Made by a program: the position numbers and the translations under genes. From Paraburkholderia fungorum (GTDB lineage Bacteria; Pseudomonadota; Gammaproteobacteria; Burkholderiales; Burkholderiaceae): a stretch of 64,000 nt of DNA. Location: positions 1 through 64,000 of the forward strand of contig NZ_MCAS01000021.1 of NCBI RefSeq assembly GCF_003610895.1. The letters are read 5' to 3'. Below the pieces are notes generated by a model, which saw nothing but the letters and a program-made list of their open reading frames with translations, was not told the origin of the DNA and did not search any database. This document shows, in pieces, positions 27,263 through 35,941 of this stretch; the stretch's first letter is position 1; each line of letters starts with the position of its first letter.

Positions 27263-27922
27263 CTACGAATGGGGCGCGCCGCCCTGGCTCGCTGCCGCTG
27301 GTGCCGCTGGTGCCGCCGCCGGCGCGCCTGCCGCGAGCGCGACGCCCAATGCTTCGAGCCGAACCTCGACCTGTTTGACGTCGGCCGGCCAGACGTCGAC
27401 GACCGCGCGCCAGCTCGCCGAGTCGACGTCGCGATACGCGGCCAGCACGGCGATCTGCCGAACGTCCTTCGCACGCTCCAGCACCACGACGCGGGTCGCG
27501 CCGGGCTCGACCTGAAGGTCTTCGCGCGCGAGCAGGTCTGCGCCTAGCAACGCGCTGTCGTGATCGAACAGCGCGAAGAAATCGGCGTTGGTGAACTTGC
27601 TTGCCGACTTCAACTGGTAGAGCCGCACCGCAACCGGCGACGGCCTGCCGGTGACGTCCGGATTGAGTTCGGCGGCGGCTTTCAGCGTGACGTTGATAAG
27701 CTGCGGTGGCGGTGCGGCGGGAGCCGGTGGCGGCGCAGGCGGCGGCTTCGCTTTGCCGATCAAGGGCAGCTTGTCGAGCATGCCGCAGCCGGCCAATAGC
27801 GACGCTGCGCCCAGGACCAACAGCCGGCGCCTGCAATCGATGCGCCGTGGCCGCGCGGGCGGGTTCTCACGCGGCGTTGCCGGCGCGCGACGGAACAGGT
27901 CCAAAGGAGAACGAGTTTTCAT
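27263..27922 (-). CDS. tssJ: T6SS outer-membrane lipoprotein TssJ
   Basis: A 219-residue TssJ/SciN lipoprotein. The lipobox LLAGC is at about residues 40-44, preceded by an unusually long basic leader (RRAPATPRENPPARPRRIDCRRR). After the lipid anchor come a Pro/Ala linker and the TssJ beta-sandwich (LINVTLKAAAELNPD, PVAVRLYQLKSASKF, DFFALF). It holds the periplasmic end of TssM at the outer membrane. I choose ATG 27922, which overlaps the tagH stop (ATGA), over longer starts inside tagH. The tail is a low-complexity Ala/Pro stretch. Confidence 0.92.
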   Translation of the reverse strand: MKTRSPLDLFRRAPATPRENPPARPRRIDCRRRLLVLGAASLLAGCGMLDKLPLIGKAKPPPAPPPAPAAPPPQLINVTLKAAAELNPDVTGRPSPVAVRLYQLKSASKFTNADFFALFDHDSALLGADLLAREDLQVEPGATRVVVLERAKDVRQIAVLAAYRDVDSASWRAVVDVWPADVKQVEVRLEALGVALAAGAPAAAPAAPAAASQGGAPHS

Positions 27923-29763
27923 TTGGAACGTATGCGTCCGATCTGGTCTTCGTAAGCGCTCGCGAAACGTTCGCCGAACAGGCGCTGAAAGTCGTCGTCG
28001 GCCTCGCGCACCATCTCGTCGTACATTTCGACCTGACGGTCCCACATGCGCGCCTTGCGGTTGCCGCCGAGCATCTTGTCCATCACGCTCGGCGCCGAGA
28101 CGCGCTTCTCGATCGCCGCCGGGTCGAAACGCTTGAGCACGTCGAGCAGCGCCGCGCGCATGCCGGCGACCATCGCGAGCTCGTGCGCCTTGATGTCGTC
28201 AAACGAGGCCCAGATCGCCTTGAGCGGCGGCAGATAACCCACGCCGCGCCCAGACAGCATCTGCATCAGCGCGCTATCCACATCCGGGAAAAATTTCAGC
28301 GGATTGTTATCGCGCACGCCGATCACCGTCATGTCGATGCGAATCTCCTTCTTGGTCAACGCCCGGGCCATCAGCACGTCGATGGTTCCACCGAGCGATT
28401 CGCGCAGCATCTGGCCGACCAGTTCGGCGAGGTCCACCGTGCTGCGCGAGCCGAGCGGCAGGTCGGGAACGCCAAGGCCTTTGAGGAGCGCCTGCAGAAT
28501 CGCATCCTGCGTTGGCGCGGGAGCGGATGTGGGTGCTGGCGCTGATGCAGGCGTTGGCATTGCCTGGCCCGTTGGCGCCGGCTGGACTGCCTGCGCCGCC
28601 TGCATGGCGTGAACGGGGACTGCAGGAATCGCAGTGGCCGCCTGCCCGGCGGTTACCTGGGCGACAGCAAACGCCCCCGCGTGCTCCACTTGAGTGGAAA
28701 CAGGCGGCACGCCAGCTTGCGCTCCCTGTGAGAGCACATTTGGCTGGGGCGGTACTTCCACAAGCGTGACTTCTGCCATCGGCTTGACGGGCTCCGCACG
28801 CGCACTCACGGGCGGCGTACCCGCATGCTGATTCTGCGAGCCAGCCGAAAGCAGATCCGTTCGCTCATCACGCGAAACCGCCAACGATGCAGGCGGAACT
28901 GACGGGGCCGCCTTAGGTGCGGCCGGCATAGGCGCGGCCGGCACAGGCGTGACCGGTCCCTGCCCCGAGCGCCCGAGAATCGTGAATTCGGGCAGCAGCA
29001 CCGGCGCGGGCGCCGCCGCCGATGTCTCGCTCGCGCTTCGCTCATGCACCTGCTGCTGCGTCGCCGTCACCACATCATGAACGTCGCGGCCACCTTGCCC
29101 CAAATCCGCAAACGGATCGTAGTCCGTAGGAATTCCCATCGACGCGCCAGAGAACGGCAACGACTCCGGCGCCGCATGTGTGCCCATCGAGCCGCTGTAG
29201 CCCGGCGTCCGCTCGAGCGACGGACGTTCGAACAACGCGTCAGCTAGCGGCCCCGCGTGCGAGTTCAACGGCCCATTGAGTCCGAGCGGATCGTCCGCCG
29301 GCCCACTGCCGATCTGCAACGCGTCGAGGCCCGGCGGCAACGCCAGCGGATCGGGCAACGGCAAAGCGCCGCCCGAACCCAGCAGATCGTCGAGGCCATG
29401 GCGGGCAGCAAGCGGGGATGGAGACGCTGCCACAACCGCGGGCGCATCGGCCTGCACCACCACGCTCAACAGATACTCCCCCACCGCGAGATCGTCGCCG
29501 TGCGTCAGCCGCGCCTGGCGCGAGCCGCCCAACGGCCGCCCGTTCAGCACGCTGGGATTGCTGCCCACGTCCTGAATCAGAAAACTGCCCTCGCGGAACT
29601 CGATGCGGGCATGCGCACGCGAGATCAGTTTGTCCGGGTCCGGCAGGACCAGGTCGTTGTCGGTCGAACGGCCGATCGTGCCGCCGTCCACCCCGAATTT
29701 CCTTTCAATCGCCTCGGGCGCCGCCGCGTTGCGATAGTGTTCCACGCGAAGTATCAGGAACAT
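27919..29763 (-). CDS. tagH: T6SS FHA-domain protein TagH
   Basis: A 614-residue FHA protein of the T6SS-associated type. The N-terminal FHA domain (about 5-100) has the phosphothreonine-binding residues in IGRSTDNDLVLPD, ISRAHARIEF and GSNPSVLNGRPL. A long Pro/Ala/Gln-rich linker (about 105-400) follows, then the conserved C-terminal TagH domain (from about 410: ILQALLKGLGV, TVDLAELVGQMLRESLGGT, RDNNPLKFFPDV, FQRLFGERFASAYEDQI). In PpkA/PppA systems this protein, once phosphorylated, activates assembly and is the target of TagF. It starts 6 bp after vgrG. Confidence 0.92.
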   Translation of the reverse strand: MFLILRVEHYRNAAAPEAIERKFGVDGGTIGRSTDNDLVLPDPDKLISRAHARIEFREGSFLIQDVGSNPSVLNGRPLGGSRQARLTHGDDLAVGEYLLSVVVQADAPAVVAASPSPLAARHGLDDLLGSGGALPLPDPLALPPGLDALQIGSGPADDPLGLNGPLNSHAGPLADALFERPSLERTPGYSGSMGTHAAPESLPFSGASMGIPTDYDPFADLGQGGRDVHDVVTATQQQVHERSASETSAAAPAPVLLPEFTILGRSGQGPVTPVPAAPMPAAPKAAPSVPPASLAVSRDERTDLLSAGSQNQHAGTPPVSARAEPVKPMAEVTLVEVPPQPNVLSQGAQAGVPPVSTQVEHAGAFAVAQVTAGQAATAIPAVPVHAMQAAQAVQPAPTGQAMPTPASAPAPTSAPAPTQDAILQALLKGLGVPDLPLGSRSTVDLAELVGQMLRESLGGTIDVLMARALTKKEIRIDMTVIGVRDNNPLKFFPDVDSALMQMLSGRGVGYLPPLKAIWASFDDIKAHELAMVAGMRAALLDVLKRFDPAAIEKRVSAPSVMDKMLGGNRKARMWDRQVEMYDEMVREADDDFQRLFGERFASAYEDQIGRIRSK

Positions 29764-29769
29764 GACGGA

Positions 29770-31773
29770 TTACCTCGTGCCATCGTCGGCCTCCGTGGGC
29801 GCGTCGGGCGCTTGCGGCGCGGCCGCTTGCGCGGACCCTCCGCTATTCGCGCCGCCACCGTTGATATTAACCATCGCCGAGCCGACGATGGCGACCGTCG
29901 TACCGGAGATCGAGACGCCGTCCGGCGCGAGTACGATCGTGTTGCCGCCGACCTTTAAAGTCAGCATCTGATCCGCCTCCAGCGTGATGTTCGCGGCCTT
30001 GAGATCGATACGGCTGCCCGCGCTCAGCGCGATATTGCCGCCCGACTTGTGCTGCGTGTCGCCCGTCACGTCAAACGAAAGCGTCCCGCCGATCTTGCCG
30101 TTGTGCGCGCCCTCCACCGTGTCGTGCCGGTCGCCCGTAACCTTCAGATAGTGGTTGCCCGCTATCGAGAGATGCCGGTCCTTGCCCACGGATTCGAGCG
30201 AATCGTTCTTGACGGTGTTGTCCTGGTTACGGCCCGCGAAGAGAAAGAGTTGCTCGCTGCCGCCCTTGTCGTCGAAACGCAGTTCGCTGTACGTGTCGCC
30301 GCCTTTGAACGAATCGCTCCTGATCGCCGAGCGGCTGGCGTTATCGGGCAGCGCGTAAGGCGGCATCATGCCGGCGTTGTAGACCGTGCCGGTGACAAGC
30401 GGCCGGTCGGGATCGCCCTCGAGAAATTCGACCACCACCTCCTGCCCGACGCGCGGCAGGAACAGCGCCCCCCAGCGCTTGCCGGCAAACGACTGGGCGA
30501 CGCGCACCCAGCACGAACTGTCGCCGTCGCTGACGCCGGAACGGTCCCAGTGAAAACGCACCTTGACGCGGCCGTATTGGTCGGTCCAGATTTCCTGGTC
30601 GTTGTTGCCGGTCACGAACGCGGTCTGCGGACCACGAATCGAAGGCCTGGGGGTCGTGAGCGGTGTGCGAAACGCATGCGTGCTGTCGAGCGCGTCGAAC
30701 GTGCAGGAAAACCTCAGGCCCTCCGCCGCACCGCCGGCCGACTCGTAGCCGCCGTATGCAATCGTGTAGCAAGCACCCGTCACGAGGTATTGCGTGTTCT
30801 GATCGGCGCGCGGATGGTCGTACAGTTTGAACAATCCGCCGGGGTTGACGGCGCCTATATTCGAGCAGCCGCTAACGCGCTGGGCCCGCGCCTCGATCGC
30901 TTCGAGGCGCGTGCGAACCACGGTCTCCGCAGCCGCCCGGGTCGCAAAACCGCCCGGATAATCGAAGCGTGCCGCCGTGGCATTCTCGTAGTTCGATTGC
31001 AACGCAGCCTGCGCAAGCGGGATACTGGCCTCGCGATTGGTTGCCATCTCGAAGTTGAAATCCGCGGCGCTCTGCTCGTGCGTCTGCAACGCGCCCTGCA
31101 GCGTCCATTCGTCGATGCATTCGATGCCCCGTGTGCCGCTCACGCCACCGGCCATGTAACGGATCGATGCGGCACCGTCGAGGGCGTTGTGCGCCGCGTA
31201 CGAATCGGCGAGCACGAGCGTGTGGCTCGATGCGTCCTGACGGAAGAAGTAGTAGATGCCAGCCGACTCCATCAGCCGGCTCACGAACGCGAAGTCGGTC
31301 TCACGGTACTGCACGCAATACGGCAACGCTTCATACGTGTTGGAAAGCGATGCATCGAAGCTCGCCGGATACTCGTTGAACACGTCCTTGATGATCTCGA
31401 CGACCGTCTTGTTCTGGAACACCCGGCAGTTGTGCGCGCGCGTGAGAAACCACAGCCAGTGGTGCAGCGTTGCCTGATAGGTCGCAAAACGGCCGCGCCA
31501 GCCGGTATGCGAAAACTGCGTGACGTAGCCATGAAAATACCGCGGGTTGCCGCCCGGCCGGTCGATACGCACACTCATCGGCTGTCCGAGAATATCGGGC
31601 AGCGCGATCGCGTCGCTTTCGCTCAGCAGGTCGAGCCGGTATTCACTGAGCCGGCCGAGTTCGTCGCTGCCGTTCATGCCGGCAAACAGCAGCACGTCTT
31701 CGCCGAGCGGGCTCGACACGGCGCACGGGCGGTTCTTCTGAGTAGTCATGGAGGTGGTCGCTAAGGTCGCCAC
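29770..31773 (-). CDS. vgrG: T6SS spike protein VgrG (TssI)
   Basis: A VgrG spike protein of about 667 residues: gp27-like N-terminal part (LSEYRLDLLSESDAIALPDILGQ, NPRYFHGYVTQFSHTG), gp5-like OB fold (GPQTAFVTGNNDQEIWTDQY, GRVKVRFHWDR, SCWVRVAQSFAGKRWGALF, PRVGQEVVVEFLEGDPDRPL) and a C-terminal beta-helix needle. The short tail is Ala/Pro-rich and carries no extra toxic domain, so this is a structural VgrG. The start is GTG 31773 (AAAGG nearby) or ATG 31749; both leave the fold intact. The gene just upstream encodes a PAAR-like tip. No adaptor or effector gene follows. Confidence 0.93.
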   Translation of the reverse strand: MATLATTSMTTQKNRPCAVSSPLGEDVLLFAGMNGSDELGRLSEYRLDLLSESDAIALPDILGQPMSVRIDRPGGNPRYFHGYVTQFSHTGWRGRFATYQATLHHWLWFLTRAHNCRVFQNKTVVEIIKDVFNEYPASFDASLSNTYEALPYCVQYRETDFAFVSRLMESAGIYYFFRQDASSHTLVLADSYAAHNALDGAASIRYMAGGVSGTRGIECIDEWTLQGALQTHEQSAADFNFEMATNREASIPLAQAALQSNYENATAARFDYPGGFATRAAAETVVRTRLEAIEARAQRVSGCSNIGAVNPGGLFKLYDHPRADQNTQYLVTGACYTIAYGGYESAGGAAEGLRFSCTFDALDSTHAFRTPLTTPRPSIRGPQTAFVTGNNDQEIWTDQYGRVKVRFHWDRSGVSDGDSSCWVRVAQSFAGKRWGALFLPRVGQEVVVEFLEGDPDRPLVTGTVYNAGMMPPYALPDNASRSAIRSDSFKGGDTYSELRFDDKGGSEQLFLFAGRNQDNTVKNDSLESVGKDRHLSIAGNHYLKVTGDRHDTVEGAHNGKIGGTLSFDVTGDTQHKSGGNIALSAGSRIDLKAANITLEADQMLTLKVGGNTIVLAPDGVSISGTTVAIVGSAMVNINGGGANSGGSAQAAAPQAPDAPTEADDGTR

Positions 31774-31783
31774 GCGTCAGCCT

Positions 31784-32173
31784 TTAGGGAATCATCGTTT
31801 TGACGGTGCCCGGCGCGACGAAGCTGATCGCGCCGCCCCAGGTGCATAGGCAGGTCGACGTGTTGTCGAGTGCCGGAAAATTGCCGATCGTCACCGTCGG
31901 CGCGCCAGGTGTCCAAGGCGCCACCGTCGCGGGTACGCATGGCATCGGCGTCAGCACGCCGAGCGCGGCCGCCGTCGCGGCGGCGACCGTCGGGTTCGCG
32001 ATCGAGTTGCAGGTGCCGAACGGCATGATGTTGACGAGCGGAATGTGATCCATGATGTTGGCGGCGGGCGGCCCCTCCGCGAGCACCTTGTTGGTGGGCA
32101 ACACCACAAGGCTCGACGGCGCCGCGCCGAACGAGCACTTCAGGGTCGCGCCCATCGAGACCTGGCTAGCCAT
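31784..32173 (-). CDS. DUF4280 PAAR-like T6SS tip protein
   Basis: A 129-residue protein of the DUF4280 type, a PAAR-like fold thought to cap the VgrG spike. Family features are MASQVSMGATLKCSFGAAPS, NIMPFGTCNSIANP and CTWGGAISFVAPG; repeated Cys residues likely bind a metal. No effector domain is attached, so it would be a bare tip. ATG 32173 is chosen because GAGGAG lies ten bases upstream; a TTG at 32191 would overlap the tssH stop. It sits between tssH and vgrG, which supports its role. Confidence 0.82.
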   Translation of the reverse strand: MASQVSMGATLKCSFGAAPSSLVVLPTNKVLAEGPPAANIMDHIPLVNIMPFGTCNSIANPTVAAATAAALGVLTPMPCVPATVAPWTPGAPTVTIGNFPALDNTSTCLCTWGGAISFVAPGTVKTMIP

Positions 32174-32187
32174 GGCAGCGCCGCTCC

Positions 32188-34860
32188 TCAATCGAATGCA
32201 TAACTGAACTCGCCGTTCGACACGGTGATGTGCGCACGGCGCACCGGTTTGCCGTCCATCAAGCGGGTCAGAAATTCGCCGCTGATGGCGGGCAGCAGAC
32301 TGTTCGTGAGGATCGCGTCGATCATCCGGCCGCCGCTTTCCAGCTCCGTGCAGCGGCTCGCGATCAGCTTGACCACTTCGTCGTCGTAGGTGAACGGCAC
32401 TTTGTGGCTTTGCGCGACGCGCCGCGCGATACGCCCGAGTTGCAGCCGGATGATCGCGCCGATCATCTCGTCGTTCAGCGGGTAGTACGGGATCGTCACG
32501 AGACGGCCCAGCAGCGCTGGCGGAAACACCTTCAGCAAGGGTTCACGCAGGGCCTTGGCGATGCCTTCGGCGTCGGGCATCAACTCCGGGTCCTTGCACA
32601 GGCTCGTGATCAGATCGGTGCCGGCGTTCGTCGTCAGCAGGATCAGCGTGTTCTTGAAGTCGATCACGCGGCCTTCGCCGTCTTCCATCCAACCCTTGTC
32701 GAAGACCTGGAAGAAGATTTCGTGCACATCCGGGTGGGCCTTTTCCACCTCGTCGAGCAGCACGATGCTGTACGGACGGCGGCGCACCGCTTCGGTCAGC
32801 ACACCGCCTTCGCCGTAGCCCACATAGCCCGGCGGCGCACCCTTGAGCGAGGAGACCGTATGCGCTTCCTGGTACTCGCTCATGTTGATCGTGATGACGT
32901 TCTGCTCGCCGCCGTAGAGCGCCTCGGCGAGCGCCAGCGCGGTCTCGGTCTTGCCCACGCCCGAGGTACCGGCCAGCATGAACACGCCGATCGGCTTGCC
33001 CGGATTGTCGAGCCCCGCGCGCGAGGTCTGAATACGTTTGGCGATCATGTCGAGCGCGTGGCGCTGACCGATGATCCGTTGCGACAGCGTATCGGCCAGT
33101 TTCAGCACATTCTCGATTTCGTTCTTCACCATCCGGCCGACCGGAATACCGGTCCAGTCCTGCACCACCGACGCAACCGCCTGGTGATCCACAGTCGGCA
33201 GAATCAGCGGTGTCTCGCCCTGGTGCACGGCAAGTTGCGCCTGCAACGTTTTCAGTTGGGCGAGCCATGTCTCGGCACTGCTGGTATCCGCCGCGCCTTC
33301 CACCTTGCCGGTTGCGTCGCGCAACTTGCCGCGCAGCTCGAGGATGCTATCCACCAGCGTCTTTTCCGTTTGCCAGCGCGCGTCGAGTTCGGCGAGCCGG
33401 GCACGTTCGGCGACGAGCTTTTGCGTCGCGAGCGTCTCACGCTCGAGCGTATCGACACCGACCGCCGTCTCGCGCCCGATGATCGCCAATTCCGTTTCAA
33501 GCGCGGCAATGCGCTTTCGGGCATCGTCGATCGTGGCGGGTGTGGCGTGCTGGCTGACCGCAACCCGCGCGCACGTCGTGTCGAGCAGACTCACGGCCTT
33601 GTCCGGCAATTGGCGTGCCGGAATGTAGCGATGCGACAGCTTGACGGCGGCGTCGAGCGCTTCGTCGAGAATCTGCACGCGGTGATGCGTTTCCAGCGAC
33701 GAGGCAATGCCGCGCATCATCAACAAGGCCTTTTCCTCTGACGGCTCCGGCACCTGCACGACCTGGAAGCGGCGCGTGAGTGCCGGGTCCTTCTCGATGT
33801 GCTTCTTGTATTCCGCCCAGGTGGTCGCCGCAACGGTGCGCAGCGTGCCGCGCGCGAGCGCCGGTTTGAGCAGGTTGGCGGCGTCACCGGTGCCCGCGGC
33901 GCCGCCCGCGCCTACCAGCGTATGCGCTTCGTCGATGAACAGGATCACCGGCTTTTCCGAGGCCTGCACTTCTTCGATCACCTGCCGCAGACGGTTCTCG
34001 AACTCCCCTTTCATGCTCGCGCCCGCCTGCAACAGACCGACGTCGAGTGTGAGGAGGCGCACATCGCGCAATTGCGGCGGCACGTCGCCCGCCACGATGC
34101 GCTGCGCGAATCCTTCGACCACCGCGGTCTTGCCGACGCCGGCCTCGCCGGTGAGGATCGGATTGTTCTGGCGCCGGCGCATCAGGATATCGATTACCTG
34201 GCGAATTTCCTCGTCGCGCCCGACGATCGGGTCGAGCTTGCCGCTTCTCGCCTGTTCGGTCAGATCGAGCGTGAAGCGTTTCAATGCTTCGCCCTTGCCG
34301 AGCGCTGCCGGCGCGAGCGCGCCGCTGGCTTCGCCAGGCGCCGCCGCGCCCATCTGGAAGTTGTCGGTCGCCGCGAGGTTCGCTTCAGGCGAGCCGCCGG
34401 CGATTTCATCGAAGGCGTCGGCGAGCGTTTCGCTTTTGACCTTCTCGAACTGGCGGGAAATCGCATGCAACGAATGGCGCAAGCCAGGCGTCTTCAGCAA
34501 CCCCACCATGATGTAGCCGGTGCGCACCTGCGACTCGCCGAACATCAGCGTGCCGTACACCCATGCGCGCTCGACCGCCTCCTCGACCTGCGAGGACAGA
34601 TCGGTCACCGAGGTCGAGCCGCGCGGCATGCGATCGAGCGCCGCCGTTAGGTCGCGCGCGAGCACGGCGGCGTCGAGGTCGAAATGGCGAATGATGCGAT
34701 GCAGGTCGGAGTCCTGCAATTGCAGGATCTGATGAATCCAGTGGGCAAGCTCGACGTACGGATTGCCACGCAGCTTGCAGAACACCGTACTGCTTTCTAT
34801 CGCCCGGTAAGCGAGCCCGTTCAACTTTCCGAACAACGCGACGCGACTGATCTCAGCCAT
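32188..34860 (-). CDS. tssH: T6SS sheath-disassembly ATPase TssH (ClpV)
   Basis: An 890-residue Clp/Hsp100 AAA+ ATPase that recycles contracted TssB/TssC sheaths. It has an N-terminal ClpV domain (about 10-160), the first AAA module with Walker A GEAGVGKTA and Walker B VILFIDEAH, a coiled-coil middle domain (about 410-520), and the second AAA module with GTSGVGKTE and IVLLDEVEKAHPDVHEIF. Both Arg/Walker regions look intact. The length is normal for ClpV. It follows tssG by 73 bp in the operon. TagJ, encoded upstream, is known in related systems to bind ClpV. Confidence 0.95.
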   Translation of the reverse strand: MAEISRVALFGKLNGLAYRAIESSTVFCKLRGNPYVELAHWIHQILQLQDSDLHRIIRHFDLDAAVLARDLTAALDRMPRGSTSVTDLSSQVEEAVERAWVYGTLMFGESQVRTGYIMVGLLKTPGLRHSLHAISRQFEKVKSETLADAFDEIAGGSPEANLAATDNFQMGAAAPGEASGALAPAALGKGEALKRFTLDLTEQARSGKLDPIVGRDEEIRQVIDILMRRRQNNPILTGEAGVGKTAVVEGFAQRIVAGDVPPQLRDVRLLTLDVGLLQAGASMKGEFENRLRQVIEEVQASEKPVILFIDEAHTLVGAGGAAGTGDAANLLKPALARGTLRTVAATTWAEYKKHIEKDPALTRRFQVVQVPEPSEEKALLMMRGIASSLETHHRVQILDEALDAAVKLSHRYIPARQLPDKAVSLLDTTCARVAVSQHATPATIDDARKRIAALETELAIIGRETAVGVDTLERETLATQKLVAERARLAELDARWQTEKTLVDSILELRGKLRDATGKVEGAADTSSAETWLAQLKTLQAQLAVHQGETPLILPTVDHQAVASVVQDWTGIPVGRMVKNEIENVLKLADTLSQRIIGQRHALDMIAKRIQTSRAGLDNPGKPIGVFMLAGTSGVGKTETALALAEALYGGEQNVITINMSEYQEAHTVSSLKGAPPGYVGYGEGGVLTEAVRRRPYSIVLLDEVEKAHPDVHEIFFQVFDKGWMEDGEGRVIDFKNTLILLTTNAGTDLITSLCKDPELMPDAEGIAKALREPLLKVFPPALLGRLVTIPYYPLNDEMIGAIIRLQLGRIARRVAQSHKVPFTYDDEVVKLIASRCTELESGGRMIDAILTNSLLPAISGEFLTRLMDGKPVRRAHITVSNGEFSYAFD

Positions 34861-34933
34861 GAATGTCCTTTAGAGCGTGTGGGTGCCTACGTTTAATGAA
34901 ATGTTCTTTCTCCGACACCGGAGACTTGTCGCC

Positions 34934-35941
34934 TCAGGATCGCGAAGGAACCGGATAGAACAGCAACTGATCGGCATCGCGGGTCCGCTCGCGACTCCCG
35001 ATCCAGGTCGTCAGCCCAAGCCGCGCGGTGCGCCCGAGCCGCAACGGCGGCACGTGTTCCTTCCTGAGCACGAGCCGCACATCCCAAGCGAGCGCATCGC
35101 CCGCGTATTGCCGAACCCAGTCGATCAGGCGTGCGAGATTCGCGCCGCCTGGCAAGAGCGTGCAGAACTGCTCGAAATCGAGTGGACCGATGCGCAAACG
35201 GAATTTGTGCTGGACGTTCCATACCGCGCTGCCGAGCACGGTGCTCACGCCCAGCCGTTCGGCGTTCACCCCCGTCTTCAGCCGCGTGCGCTCGTCGAGC
35301 GGCAGGCGCATCCAATGACCGACGAACGGTTCGACCCGCACCGCCACACGAAAAAAATCCGCGAGCAGCGCGGCAAGACCCTCGGCATTGCGGCGCTGAT
35401 CGGCAAGACGGCCGGCGTAGTGAAGCTTCGCGACGCCGGGCACGGTCGAACGATGCTGCAGCGACGGCATGCCGAGCCCGACGAGCGACGCGACATACAT
35501 CGCGAACCGGTCGGCTTCGGGGCGGTCGAGACTGACCGCGGGCTGCGCATTGGCCCATGCGCAATAGAACAGCGACAGCATGCGGTGGTGAAACACGTCG
35601 AGAAACCGCGCCATCGTCGGGTCGGACGAATTGCGCAGACGATCGCGGATGTACTCGGTCAGATGCAGCGGCAACGGCCCGTTCGGCCCGCTCAGGCCGA
35701 GAAAATTGACCTCCATGCGCGGCGCCTTCTCGCCGCGCCATTCGAGCTTCTCGATCATCGCCGGCTCGAACGCAAGCGTCACCGCCTGGGCGAGCCGCAC
35801 CGGATCGTCGGCGGCGCGCTGCGAGCGGCCGAGGCGCGGCTTGTCTGGGTACGCGGCCTCGATCAGCCTCAGCGCCGCGTAGAAGTCGAAGCGCCGTGGC
35901 TCATCGGCAAGCGGCGCGAGGCGCGCTACAGGATCTCGCAT
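34934..35941 (-). CDS. tssG: T6SS baseplate protein TssG
   Basis: A 335-residue TssG, which with TssF and TssE makes the baseplate wedge. Family segments are RRFDFYAALRLIEAAYPDKPRLG, NFLGLSGPNGPLPLHLTEY, FLDVFHHRMLSLFYCAWA and RMPLDERTRLKTGVNA-like (here RLPLDERTRLKTG). The ATG at 35941 is chosen because GAGGAG lies six bases upstream; an ATG at 35962 would lack a good site. It overlaps the tssF stop by 16 bp, so the two are translationally coupled. Confidence 0.94.
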   Translation of the reverse strand: MRDPVARLAPLADEPRRFDFYAALRLIEAAYPDKPRLGRSQRAADDPVRLAQAVTLAFEPAMIEKLEWRGEKAPRMEVNFLGLSGPNGPLPLHLTEYIRDRLRNSSDPTMARFLDVFHHRMLSLFYCAWANAQPAVSLDRPEADRFAMYVASLVGLGMPSLQHRSTVPGVAKLHYAGRLADQRRNAEGLAALLADFFRVAVRVEPFVGHWMRLPLDERTRLKTGVNAERLGVSTVLGSAVWNVQHKFRLRIGPLDFEQFCTLLPGGANLARLIDWVRQYAGDALAWDVRLVLRKEHVPPLRLGRTARLGLTTWIGSRERTRDADQLLFYPVPSRS

